A stretch of DNA of 64,000 nucleotides from RHLJ01 sp965601955 (GTDB taxonomy: Bacteria; Bacteroidota; Rhodothermia; Balneolales; Balneolaceae). Made by a program: the position numbers and the translations under genes. Of the stretch, positions 9,370 to 17,895 are shown piece by piece. The stretch's first letter is position 1, and every line of letters starts with the position of its first letter. Location: the NCBI GenBank assembly GCA_965601955.1, contig OZ271855.1, positions 2,356,001-2,420,000 of the forward strand. The letters are read 5' to 3'. The notes under the pieces were generated by a model that was not told the origin of the DNA, did no database searches, and was given only the letters and a program-made list of their open reading frames with translations.

Positions 9370-11475
9370 GTGGAATTCCAGGGTTTCCAACATAACTTAC
9401 CTGATTATCTAATAGCCTTAGTGGTAATCGCTCTGATAAGTATTTCGGTATTTTCATATCGAAAGCTTACAAGTCTTTCCTTAATCCCCAGGACAGGGCT
9501 TATTGTTTTACGCTCCCTAGCCTTGCTCATTGTTTTTGCACTCTTCCTGAACCCCTATTTCTTTTCTTCTGAGTACGTTCAAAAAAAACCTCGATTACTC
9601 GTTCTTCTGGATAACACAGAAAGTGTATCAATAAATAAAGGAAGCTATCAGGGAATAGAATCTTATCAATCTGTACTTGATGAACTTAACTTTCCTGCCA
9701 ACACTGAAATAGAATCAGAGTTCTTTAGTATTGGTAGCAATACCGTACAATTAGCTAGCCCAGAACAACTGACATTTGCTGAAGGTGAAAGCAATTTTTA
9801 TACGGCAATTTCACAAGTACAGGAGCTTGAGGATGACTTTGATGCTGCAATATTGCTCTCTGATGGAATAATTACTTTTGGAAGGAATCCTATCCTCCTG
9901 GCTATTGACCTTGATATTCCATTGTACTCCATAGCTTTGGGAGACACTACCAGAGTTAGAGATTTAGCAGTAACAAACATAGCCTCAAATCCTACAGGGT
10001 ACACAAATACTATTCATTCTGTGGAGGTAGATATATCTCAAAACGGATATGATGGTGAGTCGGTACTTCTGGAACTAAAGAACAGTGAAGGCGAAGTGTT
10101 GGATACTAAAGAAGCTATTTTTAGTGAAGGCGAAAGCATTAAGAGCTTTGAGTTTTCTTTAAATCTTGCTCAACCAGGTCTCAGTCAATATTCGATATCA
10201 CTAAATGAATTGGAAGGAGAATGGAGTAGTGAAAACAACACTTCTTTTTTCTCTATTGATGTTCTGGATGGTAAAACTAAGGTACTTCATGCTGCTTTCG
10301 AGGTTCATCCCGACGTTAAAATGATCCGATCTATTCTGGAAGAAGATCAAAACATTGAGCTTACTACACTAACATGGCTTGGAGGAAACCGATTTATTGA
10401 AGACGATTTCCCAAATTTATCCAACATAGACTTAATCATATTCCATGGCATTCCGTTTGGCAATTTTGACCAATCCATATTTGATGATCTTTCCTCTTCA
10501 TCCACATTATATCTCCAGTTGCCTAAAAGCAGGGTAAATAGAGAAGGATTGTTCTCAGAGTTATTCATGATTCAAAATACTGGAAATCAATTATTCCAGG
10601 TTCAACTATCGCCCAATTCAGAAAGTAACATACATCCCATTTTGGAGCTTCCAGAGATTGTTTATGAAAGCGGGCCACCTTTAATTAGTTCGCTTCAATC
10701 AATTTCTTCGGTACCAGATGCAACCGATCTTATCAATAGCAGTTTTCAAGGGGTAAAAACACCCAACTCTATTCTGAGCATTGTGGAGCGAGGCGGTGTC
10801 AGGAGAAGTTCAGTAGCTGCATGGGAATGGTTCAAAATGTATCAGAGCCCTAATGAGAAGGAAAGAGAATATGTAACACAGTTATTTAATAACCTTGTAG
10901 GTTGGACTTCCAATAACCCCGATGACCGACGCCTAAAGATATCACCATCTAAACCAGTATTTAATTTATCTGAGGAAGTGATTATCAACGCAAGTTTGAA
11001 TAATGAGAGTGGCGAAGTTGAATCAAATGCATCAATAGAACTCAATATCAGTACAGAGGCTGGTTTTTTACAGCCCTATAATATGACTAATAATGGCAAT
11101 GGAGCCTATGAATTAAAATCCAGCTCTCTTGGTCCCGGTTTATATTCTTATACTGCTGTTGCTAGAAAAGGAAACCGCGAAATTGATACTCAGATAGGTG
11201 AGTTTTTGATCCAGGAAACCAATTCGGAATTCATAAACACCGTTCGAAATGATGCATTACTTAGATCATTTTCTAATGAGTCCGGAGGTAGTTTCTTTGA
11301 ATATGATGACATCAGTCAATTCTGGCAGGTACTAAATACGGATGATGTACTTCAGCAAAAGCAGGAGTTGGTTGAGAGCTACCACTTTCCGGTACGCTCC
11401 TACTGGTGGTTCCTTATTGTATTGCTTTTGTTAGGATCAGAATGGCTTATAAGGAAAAACTACTCCCTTCCCTGA
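9370..11475 (+). CDS. Membrane-anchored protein with a degenerate VWA-like region
   Basis: Not assigned to a named family. The GTG at 9370 is the only reasonable start; the ATG at 9365 is in another frame and soon hits a stop. Two N-terminal membrane helices (about residues 12-30 and 43-62) precede a region opening LLVLLDNTESVSI, similar to strand 1 and the DxSxS metal site of VWA domains but with Asn-Thr in the first positions. A later AAILLSDGIITFG block fits the third MIDAS strand. A large beta-rich extracytoplasmic part follows, and the C-terminus has a third helix (about 678-695). The 20-base spacing to moxR suggests that it is the partner of that ATPase. Confidence 0.7.
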   Translation: MEFQGFQHNLPDYLIALVVIALISISVFSYRKLTSLSLIPRTGLIVLRSLALLIVFALFLNPYFFSSEYVQKKPRLLVLLDNTESVSINKGSYQGIESYQSVLDELNFPANTEIESEFFSIGSNTVQLASPEQLTFAEGESNFYTAISQVQELEDDFDAAILLSDGIITFGRNPILLAIDLDIPLYSIALGDTTRVRDLAVTNIASNPTGYTNTIHSVEVDISQNGYDGESVLLELKNSEGEVLDTKEAIFSEGESIKSFEFSLNLAQPGLSQYSISLNELEGEWSSENNTSFFSIDVLDGKTKVLHAAFEVHPDVKMIRSILEEDQNIELTTLTWLGGNRFIEDDFPNLSNIDLIIFHGIPFGNFDQSIFDDLSSSSTLYLQLPKSRVNREGLFSELFMIQNTGNQLFQVQLSPNSESNIHPILELPEIVYESGPPLISSLQSISSVPDATDLINSSFQGVKTPNSILSIVERGGVRRSSVAAWEWFKMYQSPNEKEREYVTQLFNNLVGWTSNNPDDRRLKISPSKPVFNLSEEVIINASLNNESGEVESNASIELNISTEAGFLQPYNMTNNGNGAYELKSSSLGPGLYSYTAVARKGNREIDTQIGEFLIQETNSEFINTVRNDALLRSFSNESGGSFFEYDDISQFWQVLNTDDVLQQKQELVESYHFPVRSYWWFLIVLLLLGSEWLIRKNYSLP

Positions 11476-11477
11476 TT

Positions 11478-11993
11478 CTAAAATGAGCGTGTTTCAACTG
11501 ATGCAGAACCGAGTTTTATTGCAGTTACAATAAACACGTCTCCGTACTTCGACTCTTCAATTTGTTCAAATTGCCTCTTACCCAGTACCATATTAACTAG
11601 CGTAGGGGTTGTATTTGAATGCCCTACAATCAGAACAGCTTCTCCCTTATAATCCTGAATTATTTCGCTAAGTAAGCCCTCAACATCATCAAATCCATAA
11701 CTAATTACCTCCAGCCCCAGGGAGTCTGCTGTAGGTTGAGAAGTCATCTTAGTTCTTTTATAAGGGGTGCTATACACTGCCCGTATATTAAATTCGGAAA
11801 GTTCTTGGTATAGATTTAAAGCTCTTTGTTCTCCTTCTTCGTTTAATGGAGGGTTGCGTGTACCATCACTTGCTTTTTCTGCATGCCTTACGAAGATTAG
11901 TGTGGTTGATTCAGCTTGAAAAGCATATAGATAATCATTAGCAATTAAGCTGACTGAAAATAGTATAAGAAGAAGTGAGATAGCCTTTTTCAT
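11478..11993 (-). CDS. Histidine phosphatase family protein (SixA-like), exported
   Basis: Member of the phosphoglycerate-mutase-like histidine phosphatase superfamily. The ATG at 11993 gives a normal signal peptide, whereas an in-frame start at 12098 would run through the terminator hairpin and into the upstream gene. The mature part opens LIFVRHAEK, the catalytic RHG/RHA box, has the second-Arg region YSTPYKRTKMT and the second catalytic His in VLIVGHSN. At about 171 residues it is a minimal, cap-less domain. Its substrate is unknown. It ends two bases from the convergent VWA-like gene. Confidence 0.88.
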   Translation of the reverse strand: MKKAISLLLILFSVSLIANDYLYAFQAESTTLIFVRHAEKASDGTRNPPLNEEGEQRALNLYQELSEFNIRAVYSTPYKRTKMTSQPTADSLGLEVISYGFDDVEGLLSEIIQDYKGEAVLIVGHSNTTPTLVNMVLGKRQFEQIEESKYGDVFIVTAIKLGSASVETRSF

Positions 11994-12007
11994 TATCCCA
12001 TATATAA

Positions 12008-12037
12008 AAAAAGCTATGCACAATAGCATAGCTTTTA
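12008..12037 (-). terminator. Rho-independent terminator after the coiled-coil gene
   Basis: A perfect 10-bp stem (AAAGCTATGC / GCATAGCTTT, loop ACAATA) ends in a run of seven T on the minus strand. It lies just downstream of the minus-strand gene ending at 12058 and upstream of the histidine phosphatase start at 11993, so the latter needs its own promoter or read-through. Confidence 0.85.
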
Positions 12038-12057
12038 ATTCTTTTTTGCAGAGCTTG

Positions 12058-13287
12058 TTAAGTTCGATGGGTTTTAAACATAGCCATCGAAAAGCCAACT
12101 AGTAAAACTGCAGTTAACACAATGAGCACTATTAGCATCGGATGTATAGGCCGGGCTACTTCTTCCCAACTCACTAATTGATCATCAATAGATGAGATTT
12201 GAGAAATAGTAAGCACATCTGCATCCTGAATAAATGCGCCCCATTCGCTTTTAATCTTACCTGACCAAAACTCCTGAAAGGCTCTGTACTCTGAGTAGCT
12301 TTCGGATGAAAGAATCTCTCCTTCACTACGCTTTTGAGCATCTTTGATGAAGCTGTCTAGTGCAATAAAGAAACTATAGTTATTGTCGAAAGCCCCCAAT
12401 TCCAGTTCGGAAAACTCAAGATACTGATCCATGGAAGCCCACATTTTTTGAGAGGCGGCCATTCTCCATTCTTTCATTTCTTCATCTATCTGCTGTTTCC
12501 ATCCTTTCTTATTCGTTCCACCATACGCTTCCAGCATATTTGTCTCGATACTGGTCCATTTTTCCTGGAAATGTCTTTGAAGAGCATACATTCGAAGGTG
12601 ATCCTCTACCGATAGTATTTGGTTATTAGTACTTACAAACTCAGTATTCTCATTTATGATTTGTGCGATAAGATTCAGGGGATTTTCAGCACCAAGTTTT
12701 CCCTCTAATTCCTGTTCTTCTCCAACTCCATATACGTCAGATTTATCATAGGTAACGAGTAGGGAATCAATTACATCCAGAACAATATTATCTCTTAATT
12801 CTAAACTTGTACGATATTGTCTAACCAGTTTAGTGAGATCTTTTTCACTTTTTTCAGACCTCAGAATCGCTTTGTATAGCGAATCCCTTTGCTGTGAAAG
12901 AATAGCTAGCTCAGATTTATAGTTTGATAGTTGATCTCTAAGTTGAGCCAGTTGTTCTTCCTGGTTTTCTATGACAAGTAGTTTTAGTTCACTGGTCTTA
13001 GCTCCGAGGGCCAGCTTTTTCATTTCTCCGTTAAAGGAATCAGGATAAAGTGCAGTATTCAATAAAGACTCATGGATAATGTATTTATTCTTTAAGGCGT
13101 CAATTTTTAGGTTAATGCTATCTATTTGAATGACTCTGCTAGCACTATTTATCTCTGATAGGATGTATTCATATTCCTTGGAAAAATCCTTCTGGATTTG
13201 GTAGTCGCTATCTTGGGCAACAACTAGATTTGTACCTAAAAGGGCAACGAATACTATTAATAATGGGACTATAGTTATTCTTTTCAT
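12058..13287 (-). CDS. Unknown envelope protein with coiled coil and C-terminal membrane helix
   Basis: I do not recognise a family. The 409-residue protein has an N-terminal signal peptide (to about residue 24, ending VVAQ), a long charged helical middle with coiled-coil character around residues 95-160 (NQEEQLAQLRDQL, then LSQQRDSLYKAI), a helical C-terminal half and one membrane helix near the end (IHPMLIVLIVLTAVLLVGF) followed by a short basic tail. This suggests a periplasmic, inner-membrane-anchored protein. It overlaps the preceding lipoprotein gene by 4 bases, so the two are co-translated and probably act together. Confidence 0.7.
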   Translation of the reverse strand: MKRITIVPLLIVFVALLGTNLVVAQDSDYQIQKDFSKEYEYILSEINSASRVIQIDSINLKIDALKNKYIIHESLLNTALYPDSFNGEMKKLALGAKTSELKLLVIENQEEQLAQLRDQLSNYKSELAILSQQRDSLYKAILRSEKSEKDLTKLVRQYRTSLELRDNIVLDVIDSLLVTYDKSDVYGVGEEQELEGKLGAENPLNLIAQIINENTEFVSTNNQILSVEDHLRMYALQRHFQEKWTSIETNMLEAYGGTNKKGWKQQIDEEMKEWRMAASQKMWASMDQYLEFSELELGAFDNNYSFFIALDSFIKDAQKRSEGEILSSESYSEYRAFQEFWSGKIKSEWGAFIQDADVLTISQISSIDDQLVSWEEVARPIHPMLIVLIVLTAVLLVGFSMAMFKTHRT

Positions 13288-13760
13288 GACGCTTCCTCCT
13301 TTTTGTAGATCCCCTTTTCGCTTAACAGGACCGATTCTTGATTTGTACTTAGTAATTGTATGGATGGGTTTCTCCAGTTAAAAGCTGGCGAAAGTAACCC
13401 CTCTTCTGATACCTCTATTTTCTTCTTGAGCTTCATCTCATTTTCAGCCGGTTCCATTACATAAACATTTTTAAAACCATCGGCAGTGATGAAGTAATAA
13501 CCTTGCTGATTTCGAATCATTCTTATTTCTGAAACCAACACTTTACTACTATCCTGGAATTCTTCGAACTGAAAGGGCATAACAGAATAGCTGATGCCAT
13601 ATCGTATGTCTTGTACCACCCCATTTTGATCCGGAGTAAGTACAGATTCAATTCTCTGTGCGTAATTGACATTTTTGACTACCATTGACTTAGAGCAAGC
13701 CTGGATCATCAACATACCAACCAACAGAAAAGGGAGAGTGATTTTTTTTTGAATAGTCAT
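13284..13760 (-). CDS. Small lipoprotein of unknown function
   Basis: The ATG at 13760 is chosen over the one at 13790 because a strong ribosome-binding site (AAGGAGGA) sits a few bases before it and the resulting protein begins with a lipoprotein signal peptide and lipobox Cys22. About 158 residues, mostly beta-prone, with no motif I recognise. It precedes and overlaps by 4 bases the coiled-coil membrane protein gene. Function is unknown; the pair may be an envelope-associated complex. Confidence 0.7.
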   Translation of the reverse strand: MTIQKKITLPFLLVGMLMIQACSKSMVVKNVNYAQRIESVLTPDQNGVVQDIRYGISYSVMPFQFEEFQDSSKVLVSEIRMIRNQQGYYFITADGFKNVYVMEPAENEMKLKKKIEVSEEGLLSPAFNWRNPSIQLLSTNQESVLLSEKGIYKKEEAS

Positions 13761-13824
13761 TAGGTCCTCCTTGATTGTTTGGTTATCCAATCAATTATAG
13801 ACCAGTTCTCTAGTTTTGTTTCTG

Positions 13825-14367
13825 CTAAAGAATAATAAGAGATTCGATTTGAGCTCCGTTGATCAACGCTTCCCTTCCATTTAGAAAGCCTAGCTCAAGG
13901 ATGAATGAGTAACCTATTACTTCTCCTCCAAGGCGCTCAACGAGCCGGGAAGTAGCTTTAGCTGAGCCTCCTGTGGCAATCAGGTCATCATGTATGATTA
14001 CTTTTGTTCCCTTTTGAATTGCGTCTTTATGAATTTCGAGTGAGTCTTCTCCGTACTCAAGCTCATAGGTCTCTGAAATTGTTTCAGCAGGTAATTTTCC
14101 TGGTTTTCTTACTGGTACAAACCCTGCATTTAATTTCGATGCTATGTTGGTCCCAAAAAGAAACCCTCTTGATTCCAGCCCTAATACAAAATCGACATGC
14201 TGACCTTCGAAAGGTTTCGCAAGCATTAGGGTAGTTAATTTGATAGCCTCTTTATCACTAAGCAGCGTAGTAATGTCTTTGAACTGAATTCCTGGCTTTG
14301 GAAAATCAGGAATAGTCCTTATGGTTTCAGTTATGTACTGCTTAATACTTTCTTCTACTTTTTGCAT
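13825..14367 (-). CDS. apt: Adenine phosphoribosyltransferase
   Basis: Converts adenine and PRPP to AMP in purine salvage. The 180-residue protein shows the Apt order: the IPDFPKPGIQFKDITTLL opening, LGLESRGFLFG, PVRKPGKLP with the flexible-loop region, the YELEYG strand and the PRPP-binding loop IIHDDLIATGGSAKA. The usual VDDLLATGGT is slightly changed (His before Asp-Asp), but the acidic pair and TGG are kept. It starts at an ATG and is divergent from tadA with a 56-base gap, which must hold both promoters. Confidence 0.96.
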   Translation of the reverse strand: MQKVEESIKQYITETIRTIPDFPKPGIQFKDITTLLSDKEAIKLTTLMLAKPFEGQHVDFVLGLESRGFLFGTNIASKLNAGFVPVRKPGKLPAETISETYELEYGEDSLEIHKDAIQKGTKVIIHDDLIATGGSAKATSRLVERLGGEVIGYSFILELGFLNGREALINGAQIESLIIL

Positions 14368-14423
14368 CGAATTATTTTAAGTTCGAGACAAGGTAGAAAA
14401 ATCAGAACCCTTCAATCAAGTAC

Positions 14424-14906
14424 ATGGATCAATCAGAAGCACCTCTTTGGCAGCAACATCAAAAGTTTATGGTTCAAGCCATATTGCTTGCTGAAAAAGC
14501 CTTTGAAGAAGGCGAAGTACCTGTGGGTGCCGTCGTTGTCCATAAGAATAGAATTATTGGCAAGGGATATAATCAGGTAGAAAAACTTACTGATCCTACT
14601 GCTCATGCTGAAATTCTTGCCATTACAGCTGCTTGTGATACTCTGAATGAAAAATACTTAAGAGATTGCACATTATACGTTACCCTTGAGCCATGCCCTA
14701 TGTGTGCTGGTGCCCTTGTATGGAGTAAAATTGATCGTGTGGTATTTGGAGCATGGGATCCAAAATCGGGTGGCTGTGGAAGCGTATTTAATATTGCTCA
14801 GAACCAGCAGTTAAACCACCAGATTGAAGTTATTCAGGGAATTTTAGAACAAGATTGTGAATACTTACTCAAATCTTTTTTTCAATCCAAAAGAATGGTT
14901 CCCTAA
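14424..14906 (+). CDS. tadA: tRNA-specific adenosine deaminase
   Basis: Deaminates adenosine 34 to inosine in tRNA-Arg(ACG). The cytidine-deaminase-fold zinc site is complete: His61-Ala-Glu63 (HAE) and Cys91-Pro-Met-Cys94 (PCPMC). The block VFGAWDPKSGGCGSVFNI is typical of TadA rather than of guanine or cytosine deaminases. Length 160 is standard. The start at 14424 is chosen because the 20 residues before the domain match TadA N-termini. Its TAA overlaps the stop of the convergent gene on the other strand (bases 14903-14906). Confidence 0.95.
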   Translation: MDQSEAPLWQQHQKFMVQAILLAEKAFEEGEVPVGAVVVHKNRIIGKGYNQVEKLTDPTAHAEILAITAACDTLNEKYLRDCTLYVTLEPCPMCAGALVWSKIDRVVFGAWDPKSGGCGSVFNIAQNQQLNHQIEVIQGILEQDCEYLLKSFFQSKRMVP

Positions 14907-17341
14907 CGTAGCAATCTGAGCATTTGTGCTAGTGAAGGGGTTTTAAGGTCCTGATTTTTTTTCTTTACCTCAGCCCCAATCCGATAAACCAATTCCCATT
15001 GTTTTAAAAGAGTTTTGAGGCCATAGAAAAAGGAGTGCTTTGGGTCATAGATATTTGTCGATTCTGATGTCACCCCATTAACTTCAATTACTTTTATATC
15101 CTCACCTTCCTGTAAGCTTTTTTCATCTGGTACTTTCACGTCATATCGGCCGAAATAGAAGCCTTCAAAACTTTTGCTAATGGTATCAATTTGTATATGA
15201 AGACTTTTAGTTAGCAGCGAAGTACCATCATAGAAAACAGAACCTCTTGCATGAGTTCCTAACTCTACTAACGGTATTTCCTCTCCTTTATCAGGAATAG
15301 TATATAATTCATCAATATGGTTATCAAAATGTAGCTCAGCCATACAAACAGCTCTTTTATCCTTTAGTATGAGTTCCTCAAGCGTATGAATTCCATCTCC
15401 ATATACACTGAGATACTTCTTTTCTGTAATTGAAAAGATATGCCCCTCCTGCTCTCCCGGAATTCGGTAATAGAAGATACCGTATTCATTTCCCTCAATA
15501 TATTCTTGAATGATGTGATCTGTAGTTAAACTGGGAATTAGGTTATCCAAGGCTTGCTCATTTTTAATGATGTGAACACCTTTTCCGCGTTCTCCTACAT
15601 CGGGTTTAATTACTATTGGGAAGGTTAACTCATGTTGATTCATGAACGCTATGATGTCTTCCTTTTTAGACTCACAAGAAGCGGCTATGAAAGAATAACG
15701 AGCCACAGAATTGCTGCTGCTTATCCCATTCAGAATTTGGTACTTACTTTCTTTTATGAACCCTCCATAAGGTATGGCCGGATTAGCATGTACAAAAATT
15801 CCGGGCTTTTTATACTTCATCCATAGCCAAAAAGAATAGATTACAACGAAAAAATAGATGATGTAAGGAGGCCAAAATTCCCAGTTCACTATTCGTTTCC
15901 ATTTACCAACAAGCAATCTTCTTCCTTTAAAGGTGAAGGATGGAATAACAATTTTGAATACGAGATATAGTGATGCTAATACACCTCCTAATACCCAAAG
16001 GGCATACTCCTGATAAATATTAAAGTAGCTAATCATTTCCTGGCCAAGAAGTACGGCAAGCCCGACCAAGATTGGAGTCCATATGATTGATGCTATACCG
16101 AAATATATGATGAACATCCAAAAACTTGCCCCAATTGCTCCTGCCGAAAAATAAGTTGGGAATCTAGTTCCAGGGATAAAACGACTGGCAATTATTATTG
16201 CTGGTCCTTTTGCTTCAAACCAGTGATAAGATTTTTGTATATCCTTTTCGCTTATAAACCATCGTAAAGGCGCCCTGTGTAATGTGCTGGATGCCAGCCA
16301 TTTACCTGATAAATAAAGGAGTATATCTCCAAAGAATATCCCTATCAAACACGCTAAAACACCTGGGGTAAATCCGATCAGCCCCCTTGCAATAAGAAGT
16401 CCTGTTCCAATACAGGTCAAATCTTCAGAAATCAGTGTGGACAAAATAATTACGAGCATAAGAATGATTAGCGCTCTTCCCTCTGCTTTCATGGAGTTAG
16501 TATTATCAAAAGGAAGTAATGCTTGAATTGTTCTCTGGGGAGTGATTTCTACAGTGTATAACCCAGATTCATTTTCATTCAAAAAAGAGAATAGTTCCTT
16601 TCCGATTTCCACATCTCCTTTTTCATAGTTTTTAAGCACACTTTGAGGAATTATTCGGGCGTGTTCTGTGGAGGCCTCTAACGATATTTTATCACCCTGA
16701 ACATGCTGAATGAGTACCGCACCAGGAATCATGCTGATTCTATTCCTAGCTTCTCTTTGATCTGATTTTCGTTGGATATTGGCGCGGAGTATTTGATTGT
16801 CTAAGGAACTAAAGACTCCAAAATTAGGCGTGAGATATTTTAAAGTCGAAAAAGCAAGGAATTTCACGCTATAAACTGCCTGGTTAAGGTGAAATCCTCC
16901 CAATAATTCAAGTTCTACTACCCCATTAGCAGATCTTACAGCTAATGATTTTGTCCTTTCTGGATTCCTGGAAGCAAAATCAAAAGCTATTGCACCTCCA
17001 ATTCCTTTACCGGCTACATGTACCTCATCAACTTTTAGAGAGTCTAGTAAGTGAAGGCCATAATCAGAAAGGTTGGTGACAGAAGGAGTTGATAATTCTG
17101 AATAATTAAGCTTTAGAATTTGAAAACTGCTCTCTAATGAACTGTTTAAGTCTTCTGAGTCTTGTATTGGATCGTGAAAGAAAAGGAGTACGGGTTTGTT
17201 CTCTGCTTCTAAAGAATAACTTGTGATTGGATTTGCTTCAGGCTGAAATTTCAGATATAAAGCAGAAAAAGCAGTAAGAATCAAATAAGTAACTAGTACA
17301 AGCTTCCATCTGAAGCGAAATGGAGCTTTAGACGAATACAT
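14903..17341 (-). CDS. Fusion protein: inactive alpha/beta-hydrolase-like, DedA/VTT and ATP-grasp domains
   Basis: An 812-residue inner-membrane protein built of three recognisable parts. Residues 13-30 form a membrane helix. Residues 48-260 resemble an alpha/beta hydrolase (PVLLFFHDP strand), but the nucleophile elbow reads GKGIG at 111-115 with Gly in place of Ser. Residues 288-465 are a DedA/VTT (SNARE-associated) membrane domain with the acidic SED near 305 and RFIPGTRFP at 387-395. A further helix is at about 491-508. Residues 565-770 are an ATP-grasp domain (VIKPDVGERGKGV at 577-589; metal-binding IEVNGVTSE near 752-760). It is last in a minus-strand cluster with acyltransferase genes, so a role in lipid modification or transport is plausible but unproven. 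Confidence 0.82.
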   Translation of the reverse strand: MYSSKAPFRFRWKLVLVTYLILTAFSALYLKFQPEANPITSYSLEAENKPVLLFFHDPIQDSEDLNSSLESSFQILKLNYSELSTPSVTNLSDYGLHLLDSLKVDEVHVAGKGIGGAIAFDFASRNPERTKSLAVRSANGVVELELLGGFHLNQAVYSVKFLAFSTLKYLTPNFGVFSSLDNQILRANIQRKSDQREARNRISMIPGAVLIQHVQGDKISLEASTEHARIIPQSVLKNYEKGDVEIGKELFSFLNENESGLYTVEITPQRTIQALLPFDNTNSMKAEGRALIILMLVIILSTLISEDLTCIGTGLLIARGLIGFTPGVLACLIGIFFGDILLYLSGKWLASSTLHRAPLRWFISEKDIQKSYHWFEAKGPAIIIASRFIPGTRFPTYFSAGAIGASFWMFIIYFGIASIIWTPILVGLAVLLGQEMISYFNIYQEYALWVLGGVLASLYLVFKIVIPSFTFKGRRLLVGKWKRIVNWEFWPPYIIYFFVVIYSFWLWMKYKKPGIFVHANPAIPYGGFIKESKYQILNGISSSNSVARYSFIAASCESKKEDIIAFMNQHELTFPIVIKPDVGERGKGVHIIKNEQALDNLIPSLTTDHIIQEYIEGNEYGIFYYRIPGEQEGHIFSITEKKYLSVYGDGIHTLEELILKDKRAVCMAELHFDNHIDELYTIPDKGEEIPLVELGTHARGSVFYDGTSLLTKSLHIQIDTISKSFEGFYFGRYDVKVPDEKSLQEGEDIKVIEVNGVTSESTNIYDPKHSFFYGLKTLLKQWELVYRIGAEVKKKNQDLKTPSLAQMLRLLR

Positions 17342-17352
17342 TTAAAGTGAGA

Positions 17353-17895
17353 TTAAGAAGTCTCAACTTCTAGTTTCTTTTCTTGCTCATGTCTAAGAGT
17401 AGAAGGTGCAACTCCAAATTCTGGAGATGGGTTGAACCCCATCGTTTTTAGAATCAAACCAATCAATGCATAGTGATGAACTGTATGGCTGATTAGGAAT
17501 TGCAATTCTCTTCGTATTGTTGAGCGGCTTAGAGGGGAATTCTCTTCTCCTACTCCTTCATTACTCCGAACGGTAATCAATTTATCAAGAGCATCAGGAT
17601 TTGTTGAAAATACCTGTAGATTTTCCATGATCTCTCTCATGGTGCTGATCATAAACTCTCGATCGACTTCCAATCTTAAGTTTCTTTCCCTTGCATCGTA
17701 ATCAACGTGTCCATCTTGCTCGTTTAGTAAACTAATATAGTGTTCGATAATATGTCGAAAATGCCTTCCTATACCACTCTTATTGTATTTACCATCGTTA
17801 GAGGAGTATTGATCATCTGAAACTTCTGTAAGAAGTTCGATTCCCTGATTTAAGAAAAAGATATTGGAATTAACTACCAGAGTGTGCTTGTGCAT
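17353..17895 (-). CDS. DinB-superfamily (four-helix bundle) protein
   Basis: Predicted all-helical 180-residue protein. It has spaced His residues typical of DinB/YfiT-like metal sites: HFRHIIEHY near residue 44 and SHTVHHYALIG near residue 135. These proteins bind a divalent metal and include thiol transferases and proteins of unknown role. The gene starts at an ATG inside the end of the acyltransferase gene (26-base overlap) and ends 11 bases before the DedA/ATP-grasp fusion gene, so it belongs to the same transcription unit. No specific substrate can be proposed. Confidence 0.7.
   Translation of the reverse strand: MHKHTLVVNSNIFFLNQGIELLTEVSDDQYSSNDGKYNKSGIGRHFRHIIEHYISLLNEQDGHVDYDARERNLRLEVDREFMISTMREIMENLQVFSTNPDALDKLITVRSNEGVGEENSPLSRSTIRRELQFLISHTVHHYALIGLILKTMGFNPSPEFGVAPSTLRHEQEKKLEVETS

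Noticed and set aside
12000..12098. Longer N-terminus for the histidine phosphatase
   Set aside because: It would include the translated terminator hairpin and hide the signal peptide.
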